DNA of 64,000 bases from contig NZ_OY780939.1 of NCBI RefSeq assembly GCF_963675975.1, positions 1,984,001 through 2,048,000 on the forward strand, given 5' to 3'. Source of the DNA: Halarcobacter sp. GTDB taxonomy: Bacteria > Campylobacterota > Campylobacteria > Campylobacterales > Arcobacteraceae. Both the position numbers and the translations under genes were made by a program. The notes under the pieces are model-generated. The model searched no databases. It worked only from the letters and a program-made list of their open reading frames with translations, and was not told the DNA's origin. Position 1 is the stretch's first letter; each line of letters begins with the position of its first letter. Positions 49,501-61,500 of this stretch are shown piece by piece.

Positions 49501-52500
49501 TTCTGACCTTGATGATACTTTTATAGGTTCAAGTGTTAATAATACTATAGAAGGTAATGCTGGTTCTGATACATTTATAGCTGGTACCGATATAGATAAT
49601 GACGGAAATTTAGATGCTTGGAGTGATGATGGTGCTGATACTTATGATGGTGGTGCTGGAGTTAACGACTGGGTAGATTATTCTGTTATTACTGGTGATG
49701 GAGCTGGTGGTGCAAATGGTATTGAAGTAACTTTAGATACAACAAATCCAACTACAGTTACTGTTCAAGGTCAAGCAGGTGTTGATACTATTGTAAATGT
49801 AGAGCATATTTCAGGTACACAAGATTCAGATAGTATCCAAGGGGATATGGGGAACAACTCTTTATTAGGAAATGCAGGAGCTGACATTATTAACGGTGGA
49901 GCTGGTGCTGATAAAATTTATGGTGGTTCAGAAGATGATATTTTATTGGGTGAAGCTGGTAATGATACACTTTATGGAGAGAGTGGAGATGATACTCTAA
50001 CAGGAGATGTTGGAGATGATATTATTTATGGTGGAGATGCCACAACAGATTCAGGAAGTGATACAGTAGATTATACAAATGCCTTAGAGAGTTTAACTAT
50101 CAGATTAGATACAAATTTAGATACAGATAATGAATTTGGAAACTATGATGCTGTTGGTTTTTCAGATGGAGCAAGTGGTGAACAAGGACAAGGTGATGAT
50201 ATACTGTATGGTATAGAAAATGTTATTGGTTCAAATTATGCTTCTGATATTGTTTATGGAAGTCATGCTGATAATATAATTTCAACTCTTGCTTCTGCAG
50301 ATACAATTACTGGTTACAATGGAAATGATATTATCGATGCAGGAACTGGAGATGATTTAATTTATGCTACAGATGCAAATGATGGGTCTGATAATATAGA
50401 TGGTGGTTTAGGAAATGATACTTTAGACTACCAAGCTATAACAGAAGATATCTCAGTAGATTTTGCAGCAGCTAATACAGATGCAAATCTATATATAAAT
50501 ACTGGTGATACAGATGTAATAAGAAATGTAGAAAATATCTTATCGGGTAGTGGAGATGATAATTTATCAGGTAATAATGATTCAAATACTATAGTTGGTA
50601 ATGCTGGAAATGACACAATCTCAGGTGAAGCTGGAATTGATGCTTTATATGGTGATGCAATAGATGGAACAGGTTCAGGTGTTGATACAGTATCTTATGC
50701 ATATGCTTCAAATGATGCACAAATTAATCTAAATACAGAAACTGCTTATATAAGTGTAACAGACAATGATATTATAAGTTCTTTTGAAAATGTAATTGGT
50801 GGTAGTGGTGATGATACAATTACAGGTAATAGTTCAGCAAATATTCTTCAAGGTGGAGCAGGAGATGATACCTTTAAAGGTTTAGCTGGAAATGATATTA
50901 TTTATGGTGGTACAACTTTAACTGATACAAGTACTCATGATACAATTGATTACACTTCTCAAGCAAGAATTATTACAACATTAGCAGAAGGTGCTAGTGT
51001 AACTGTAGGTACAAGTGGAGAAACTGACACTATATATGGAATAGAAAATGTTATAGGTTCAGATTCAGGTAATGATACAATTACAGGTAATGCTTTAGAT
51101 AATACAATTTTAGGTCAAGCAGGAGATGATACATTAAAAGGTGCAGCAGGTGCTGATACACTAGATGGTGGAAGTGGAGATGACCTATTTATAATTGATA
51201 CTGATGGTGATGCAACTGGTGATAAGATTATTGGTGGAGATAACTACGATACAGTTAGTTATTTAGGTTTATCAAGTGGAGTTACTGTTGATTTATCTAC
51301 AGGTTCAATAGTAACAGTAGACATCGGTGGAAACACACATACTTTGACAGGGATAGAACATTTAAGAGGAACAAATAGTGCAGATATCTTAACAGGTGAT
51401 ACAAATATCAATAGAGTCGAAGGTATGGGTGGAGATGATACTATTACTGGAAATGATGGATCTGACCAAATCTTTGGTGGAGCAAATGAGGCTAACAGTG
51501 TAGGTTCTGGAGATGATACCTTAGATGGAAAAGCTGGTGATGACTTTATTCGAGGTGGAGATGGAGCTGATCATATATATGGTGGAGATGGAAAAGATAC
51601 TTTATATGGTGAGCAAGGTATAGATACTATTGAGGGTGAAGCTGGAAATGACACTATTTATGGTGGAGACTCAAATGATGCTTTAAATGGTGGTCTTGGT
51701 GCAGATACAATCTATGGTGAAGATGGTGATGATTATATAACTTTTGAACAAGCAGATAATAGTACTGACTATGTTTATGGTGGTACAGCTTTGGCAGATA
51801 GTGATACAACAAATGGTGATACAGTTGATTATTCACAAGCTATTACTGGTATGACAGTTAATTTAGCAGAAGGAAATGCACAAGGTACAGCAACAAGTGC
51901 TGACCAAGGAACAGATTATCTATATGGAATAGAAAATATTATAGGTTCAAATCTATCAAGTGATATTATCACAGGTAATAGTGAAGTCAATACTTTAAGT
52001 GGTATGGGTGAAAATGATACATTATATGGATTAGCAGGTGAAGATACTTTACTAGGTGGTGAAGGGGATGATGAACTTCATGGTGGAGCTGATGCTGATT
52101 CAATTGATGGTGGACTTGGAAATGATATTATTTATGGAGATGCAGGTGCCGATACCTTAGTTGGTAATACAGGAGCCGATCTATTTATTGCTACAGATGC
52201 TAATGATGGAGTTGATTCTATTATTGGTGGAATTGGAAGTGATACAGTTGATTATAGTGTTATAACAGATAATACAAATAAAGTAGTAGCTACATTAAAT
52301 GCAACTGGCGATTCAACAGTTGATATTTTAACTGGTGATGATGATATTGTTAATGGAATAGAGAATATCATTGGTACAAGTGGAGATGATACTTTTACAG
52401 GTAGTGCTTTAGTAAATACTTTAGTTGGTGGAGCTGGAGTTGATGAGGTAAGATATGATTATGACAATGGTGCAGGAGTATTTGTAGATTTACAAGCAGG

Positions 52501-55500
52501 AACTGCAACAGAAAATGGTGGAATTGTAGATACTTTAACAACAATAGAAAATGTAGTAGGATCTTCTTATGATGATACATTTATTACAAATAGTGGTGTA
52601 GTAAATACTATCGATGGTGGAGCAGATACAAATGGTGACTTAATAGATTATAGTTCACGAAATAGTGCTATAAATGTGACATTAAATACTTCAACACAAG
52701 CTACAGTTGATATTGCTGGAACTACAAATGATGATATTATCTCAAATATTGAACATGTAACAGGAAGTACTGCAAACGATACAATTACAGGAGATATTGC
52801 AGATAATACACTTTTAGGTATGGCGGGAGATGACACTTTATCTGGAGGAAGCGGTGCTGATTATTTAGATGGTGGTCTTGGAAATGATACTTTAACTGGA
52901 GGGGCTGGAGCTGATATATTACTTGGTAGTGAAGGAGACGACTTATTTAAAGGTGATGATTTCACAGCTGATGTAATAGATGGTGGAAATGAAATAGACA
53001 CTTCAAGAGGAAGTGATACAGTTGATTATAGCAATGTTAATGTAGTTACTACAGGTGTTGATGTTACCTTAAATGATAATATTGTTTCAAGTGTTACTAT
53101 TGATGGAGATGTGGATAATCACACAATAGTAAATATTGAAAATATAGAAGGTACAAATTTATCAGATACTATTACAGGAGATTCATATAGCAATAGTTTA
53201 ATTGGTAATGGTGGAACTGATACTATTATTGGTGGAGCTGGTGATGACTATATTGATGGTGGAGCAAATGCAACTGGAATAGAAACTTTAATTGGTGGAC
53301 TTGGATTAGATACTATTTATGGTGGAACAGGTGTAGACTATATTGATGGTGGAGATGATGCCGATATTTTATATGGTAATGACCAAGATGATGTTTTAGA
53401 TGGTGGAGCAGGAAACGACACTTTAGATGGTGGTGATGGTGATGATACATTAATAGGTGGAGCTGGAAATGATAATTTAGCTGGTGGACAAGGAAGTGAT
53501 ACAGCTGATTACAGTAGTGAAAGTGCAACTGTTAGTGCAGATATCTCTAACTTTTTTGCAGTTGGTGCTTCAATTGGAACTGATATTTTTAATTCAATAG
53601 AGAATATTACAGGAACAAATTTAGGTGGAGTTGGTGATAGAATAACAGGTGATAATTCAGCAAATATTCTAAAAGGTTTAGCAGGTGATGATACAATCTC
53701 AGAAATGGGTGGAGATGATACTATTGAAGGTGGAGCTGGAGATGATTACATTATAGCAGGAGCTGGTGATGATATTATTGATGGTGATGATACAGATGCT
53801 GGAACTGCAAATGGAACAAGCGATACTTTAGACTATAGTTCAATAGCAATAAATGATGATACTGGCGATACTAGAGATGTAGATGGTACCGGAGTTGATA
53901 CAAGTGTAACTGATGCTTACTTAGGTGTAGAGGTTGATTTATCAGTAACAACTGCACAAAGAATCCATGTTGAATATGGAACAGATACAATTACAAATAT
54001 TGAAAATGTAATCGGTTCAGATAAGGGAGATTTCTTATCAGGTAACGATTCTGATAATATTCTTGAGGGTCGTGCGGGAAATGACTACTTAATTGGTCTT
54101 GCTGGACAAGATAAACTAATTGGTGGAAGTGGAAATGATACTGCGGAATTCACTTCTGGAGGACAAAATGTAGTTATTGATATGACTAAAGCTCAAACAG
54201 ATGGAAGTGAAAATACTTACAGAATAGAAAATGATGGTTATGGAAATGCTGAATATTTAGATGGTGTAGAAAATATTATTACAGGTTCTGGTGATGACAC
54301 TGTTTATGGTGATGCACAAGCAAATAATATCTCAACAGGTAGTGGAAATGATACTATTAGAGGTGGAGCAGAAGCTGATATTATAGATGGTGGAGCTAAT
54401 GAAGATACAGTTGATTTCTCTGATTTAGCTTATGGTGTTACAGTTGATTTAGATACAGATAATAATGGAGCTAATGCAGCTGAAGGTACAGCTGTTTCAA
54501 ATGGTAAAACAGATGTTTTAAGAGAGATTGAAAATGTAATTGGAACTGAAAGAGCTGATAACATAACAGGTGATGATAAAAACAATACTTTATTTGGTGG
54601 AGCTGATAACGATACGCTTAAAGGTTTACAAGGTCAAGATTATATTGATGGTGGAGATGGTACAGCAGATACAGTTGATTTTAGTGATGGTACACAAGGT
54701 ATTAATGTTGATTTAAGTACAACTCAAACTTTAGGTACAGATTCAACTTATAGAGTACAAGATGATGGATTTGGAAATGCTGAGTTTATTACAGGAGTTG
54801 AAAATATCATTGGTACTTCTGCTGTTGATATCATCACTGGTGATGGGAATAATAACGTATTAGATGGTGGAGCTTCTGGTGATACGATTTCTGGTGGAGC
54901 TGGAAGTGATACTTTAATAGGTCAAATTGGAGCTGACACATTTATTGGTGGGGCTGGAGATGATTTTATTTATGGTAATGATTTTAATGTAGCAAGTGTA
55001 GATAGCGATAGAGATGTTGTGGATTACTCTTTAGCTTCTAATTCTATAATATTAAACTTATCATCATCAGTTAGCACAATTAATCTTTTAAATGAATCAA
55101 CTACAATTATTGCAACTCAAACAGCAGTTGGAGAAGGTACAGATAGACTTTATGATATTCAAGATGTAATAGGTTCAAATTTAGCAGATACATTAGTAGG
55201 TGATAATAGTGATAACTCTTTACTTGGTAATGCCGGAAATGATATCTTAATTGGTGGAGTTGGTGAAGATGTTCTTTTAGGTCAAGGGGATAATGACACT
55301 ATCTTAGGTGGTTTAGATGGTGATACTATTTATGGTGGTTTTGTAACAGGTGGAATACACACTGATAGTGGAAATGATACAGTAAATTATAGTTACTTAA
55401 AAGATGCAACAGCTATTGATGTTGATTTATCTTTAGATGATGGTGATGCAAGTACAAATAATGAACAAGAGATAAAAGTTATCGGTAATGCAAGTCGTTA

Positions 55501-58500
55501 TGATAATTTAGAGGGTATAGAAAACGTTGTTGGAACTAGAAACAATGACATTATCAAAGGTAGTGATGATTTTGCAGAAGTAAATATTTTAGATGGATAT
55601 AGAGGAGATGATACTTTCTATGCATCACAAGGTGTTGATACCTTTATAGGTGGAGATGGAGTTGATACCTTAGATTTTAGAAATATTGATGTTAATAACG
55701 CAGGTGAAAATGCAGTAATTATTGACTTAGGTTTAGAACAAGCTACCGATGATGGGTATCAAAACGGTGGAAGTGCAGTAGTTGATACTATTAGAGATAT
55801 TGAAATTGTAATTGGAACAAATGGAGATGATCAATTAAGAGGAAGTAGTGAGGCTAATACTTTAATTGGTGGGCAAGGCGATGATACAATAAATGGTATT
55901 GCTGGAGCTAACTTACTTCAAGGTGAAGATGGTGATGATATTATCACTGGTGGTTCAGAGATTGATACTATTGAAGGTGGTATAGGAAACGATATTTTAG
56001 CTGGTGGAATTGGAAATGATTCAATTGATGGTGGAGATGGAAACGATATTATAAACCAAACAAATGGGACAGGTGATGATTCTATTGATGCTGGAGCTGG
56101 TGATGATACAATCTATTCAGGTCAAGGAGATAACACAATCTCTGGTGGAATGGGCGTTGATACTTTAACTTATGAGCAAGTAACTACAACTGGTATAGTT
56201 GCAGACCTTGGAAGTGGTGCTGGTAACGATTATGGTACAGTAACTATTGGTTCAGATACAGATACTTTAGAAGACCATTTAGAGGTTATAAAAGGGTCAA
56301 CTGATACAGATACAATTTTAGGATTTAATGGAAGCTCTGTTATTGGTGTAGATTATGATGATACTATTTATGGTAGAGGTTCAAGTGACTCAATTTATGG
56401 TGGTATTGGTGATGACACTATTTATGGAGAAAATGGAGATGATACTTTAAGTGGTCAAGCAGGAAATGATCTGATTGATGGTGGTTCAGGAACTGACACC
56501 TTAGATTTTTCAGATGCTAATGTAGCAGTAAATGTTTACTTAAATCAAACAGATGAAAATAATATAGCAGTGGCTCATCATGTTATGGAAGATGGTTTTG
56601 GTGGACAAGATGATGTAATCTCAGTGGAGAGAGTAATAGGTTCTTCCCATGATGATATTATCAAAGGTACAGATGGCTGGAATAATATAAGTTCTGGTGC
56701 TGGTGATGATACTATTATTGCAACTGCTGGTGGGGATACTATTAATGGTGGTTCAAATAATACAGGAGTTGGTGGAGGAGACTGGTTAAGTTTCCAAGCC
56801 TTAGGATCAGCTGTTAATGCAAAAATGCAAGATGGACAAATCTCAGGTGGTTTAGGAAGTACAACAATTTCAGAGATTGAAAACCTATTAGGTTCTACCT
56901 TTGATGATACCTTAACTGGAGATACAAATAACAATTCTCTTGATGGTAATAGTGGAAATGATACAATAGATGGTGGAGCTGGTTCTGATTATCTATTTGG
57001 TAATGATGGTGATGATACTTTAATTGGTGGAGATGGAATTGATAATTATGATGGTGGAGATGGAATTGACACTATAGATTTTTATAATGTTGAGGCATCA
57101 GTTAATGTTAATTTATTTACATCAACAGTGAATGAAGATGGGTATGGAAATACAGAATCAGGTGCAATTAGTAATATTGAAAATATCAATGGTACATTAA
57201 ATTATTCTGATACTTTAACTGGAAATAATAATGATAATATCATATATGGTTATGGTGGAAATGATATTATAAATGGACTAGGTGGTTTTGACACAATTTA
57301 TGGTGGAACTGGAAATGATACAATCAATACAGGAACAGATACAGATGATACTAGTGAAGATGTAGTTTTTGGTCAAGAAGGTATTGATACAGTTACTGGT
57401 AATTTTGATAAAGCAGTAATGTTTGGAGATGCAATTGGTGGTTCAAATGCAGAAGAGGATTGGATAGATTACTCAAGTTCAACAAATGGAATAACTGTTG
57501 ATTTAAATGGTAGTTATACAGATTCAACATATACATTAGACAGTGCAAATGATGCCTTAGATGGTACATATATAAAAGTTATAAATAACGACTCTCCTAC
57601 AGATTTTGACTTAATCTCACAAATTGAAAATATCATTGGTACAGATCAAGTGGATATTTTAGGTGGTAAAGCGGGAGAAGCTAATTCTATTTTAGCCGGT
57701 GATGGAGATGATACTATTTTCCACTCAAGTTCAGTAGGAAATAACTATGTTGATGGAGAAGGTGGAAGTGACTGGTTAAGTTTAGAATATTATTTAGATA
57801 ATATCGACCTAAATTCAGGTACAAATGGTATTTATAATATTGAAAATATTCTTGATAGACAAATAGGTTCAAGTAGAACAATTTGGGGATCAACAACTGA
57901 TAATATATTTATTATGTATGATGGAAACGATAGAGTATTAGGTAGAACTGGAAATGATATTTATGATTTAGGAAGTGGTAATGACCGAGCTGATGCAGGT
58001 GGTGGAACTGATACTTTAATAGGTGGTTCAGGTTTAGATACCCTTGATTATAGAAGTTATTGGAGTGGAAATAGCGTAAATATTATTCTTCAAAATACTT
58101 CAATAGATTTAGATGATGATGGAGTAGCTGATACTACTGTAAATACTGTAACAAGAACTATTAATCTTAATGGATTAGATACAGTTAATGGAGATCAAAC
58201 ATTTTTTGAAATTACCGATTCACAAAATCAAAACGACTATATCTTAAGAGAGAGTGATGGTACATCAGACTTTGAAAGATTTTATTTAAGTACTAGAAAT
58301 GATACTTTTGTTGGTGACCAAGGAGATAATATTGTTAATGCCTATGAAGGTAATGATACTGTTTTAGGAATGGGTGGAGATGACACTTTATATGGAAATA
58401 GTGGAGCTGACCTAATTTTTGGTGGAGACAATGATGATAGTATCAACGGTGATGATGGTGATGATAGATTATATGGTGATGCTGGTAATGACCGAATAAC

Positions 58501-61500
58501 AGGTGGTGAAAATGATGATACTATTTGGGGTGGTACTGGTGATGATAATCTATATGGAAATAATGGTACTGATACGATTTATGATGAAGAGGGAACTGAT
58601 TATATTGACGGTGGAGCAGATGAAGATACAGTTATTTTCAAAGAGGGAACACAAGGAATTGATGTAGATTTAGATGCAGGAAATACGACAGATGCCTTTG
58701 GAAATGCCCAAACTATAACAAATGTAGAAAATGTTACTGCAACTTCAAGGGATGATATTTTAAAAGGTGAAGATGGAGTTACCAATATTATTTATGGATT
58801 AGATGGAGATGATACTTTTACAGTAACTACTAATGAAGCTGGAAAATCTGATTATCTATATGGTGGTAATGGTACAGAAGATAAAGTTATTTTAACAAAT
58901 AATGCAGATGGAATAGCAGAAGATACAAATAGTAATATTTTAGTTGATCCAGATAGTGATTCTACAAACTATGATATTACCGTAGATATGTTGATTGACA
59001 ATAATATTGAGTTTATTTCAGGGGGAGCAAATAATTCTACAAAAATCTATGATATTGAAAACCTAGATGGTAGTGATAAAGATGATTATATAAAAGCTGA
59101 TGGTGAAGACAATACTATAAATAGTGGTGCTGGAAATGATTATATTCAAGGTCTTGCAGGTGCAGATTATATTGATGCTGGAGATGGTGATGATATTGTT
59201 GAAGGTGGAGTTGGAAATGATAATTTAAATGGTGGAGCAGGTATTGATACTCTTGTTTATACAAACTCCACTTCAGGTGTAACAGTAAATCTTGATGCAG
59301 GAACTTCTACAGGAACAAATATTGGTAGTGATACTATCACTAGTTTTGAAAATATCGTGGGAAGTTCTTCTTCTGATACTTTAACAGGAGATAATGATTT
59401 AACAGAAGGAAATACTATTTATGGTCAAGGTGGTACAGATTCTATTTATGGTTTAGCTGGTGATGATGAATTACATGGTGGAGACAATGATGACTACATA
59501 GATGGTGGTGCTGGAAATGATGATATGTATGGGGATGCTGGAAATGACACCTTTATAACAAGTGCAGGTGATGATACTATCAATGGTGGAGATAACAGTG
59601 ATACAGTTGATTATAGTACAGCTACAGGTCCTTTAAATGTTACTTTACTAGATAGTGGAACAACAACAATTACAATTGATGGAACAGATTCCTTAACAAA
59701 TATAGAAAATCTTATTGGTACAAACGCAGATGATAGTATTGCTGGAGAAGCAAATAATAATACTTTTTCAGGTGGAGCTGGAGATGATATTTTAGTTGGT
59801 GCAGCTGGTAATGATAATCTTGTAGGTGGAACAGGTGATGATACTATTTATGGTGGAACTGGCACAAATATAATAAATGGTTCTGAAGGTGGAGAAACAA
59901 CTGGTGACTGGGTAAATTATACAGATGTAGTTGGTTCTGTAAATATTGATTTATCATCTGGAAGTGCAACAGGAGCAGTTAATGATACTATTTCAAATAT
60001 AGAAAATGTTGAGATGGGTGATGGAGATGATACTGTACAAGGTGATATTTATAACAATAGTTTATTAGGTGGAAATGGTAATGATACTTTAAGTGTATCA
60101 GCTGCAACAGGAAGTGTTACTTTAAATGTTTCAAATAATAATGGTACAACAAATGGTGTAGGTGTAGGTACAGATACTTTTGAAAGTTTTGAAAACTTTA
60201 TAGGTTCAAATTTTGCTGATACACTTAATACAGCAGCAATAGATAATATTACTTTTAATGCTTCTGGTGGAATTGATAAAGTTGATTACACTAGTATGAC
60301 AACAGCAGTAACTGTTACAGTAAATAATAGTAGTTCAATAACTGTAAATGATGGAACAAATGAAGATAGCTTATCAAATGTAGAACATGTAATTACTGGT
60401 AGTGGAAATGATTCATATATATTAAATGGTGTTAATAATATAGATACTTTAGATGCAGGTGATGGAATAGATACTTTAAGTGTAAGTTCAAGTGTTGATT
60501 TATCATCTGTTGAATTGGTAAACTTTGAAGAGATATTAGCTCAAAATAATCAAGTTGTAAGAGTTAGTGCAACAGCACTAAATAATGAAAATCTTATTCT
60601 TCATACACAAGGAAATGGTCAGATTATAGTTGAAACAACTTCAAATGTAAATGATCACAATTTTGACAATATTAGTGTTAACAATGAATTAGGAACAGGA
60701 ACAATTACTTTAAATGTTACAAGTAATATAGATCTTAGTACAAAAAATATTGAAGGAACAGATGGTAATATTTTTGATGAATTTGATGTAAATGGTGGAG
60801 TTACATTAACTATTGAATCAACACAAATAGATGGAGAAACATTAGATGCAGTTGGAAATGGTGATATTATCATCAATGCAACTACAACAGTTAGTGACCA
60901 TGATTTTGATAATCTAAACAATACTGGAAATGGAAATATCACTTTAAATGTTGATTCTAGTATTAATTTAACTTCTCAAAATTTAGGTGCTGTAAACAGA
61001 TATGATGTTGCAGCATCTCAAACATTAACACTACTTAATACTCAATTAACAGGAGCTATGATCATAGCTGGTGCTGGTGCAATTGATTTAAATAGTGCAA
61101 CAGCTACTGAAAATGTTGATTTAAGTTCAATAAACAATGATAGTTTCACTGGTACTGTTACTTTAAATGATGGAACAGGTGATAATAACATTGTAATGAG
61201 TGATAAAGTAGATATTATTAATCTAACTACTGGAAATGATACTGTTAATCTTGGTGCAGGTGATGATATTGTAAATATTTCTAATACTAACCTTGACAGT
61301 TCAGACACAATTGATGGAAGTGGAGGAAATGATACTTTAAATATCACAAGTGCTGGTAATGTTGATTTAACAACAGTTAGTTCAATTGAAACAGTAAATT
61401 TAGCAAATGGAACAAACAGTGTAACTGTAGGTACTTTAAACTCAACACTTGAAGGTGGAAGCGGTGCAGATACCTTTAAATTTACAATTGCCCAATTATC

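Noticed and set aside
35880..60420. CRISPR array
   Set aside because: The repeats are in-frame protein-coding RTX modules of variable length, with no constant repeat and spacer pattern and no cas genes.
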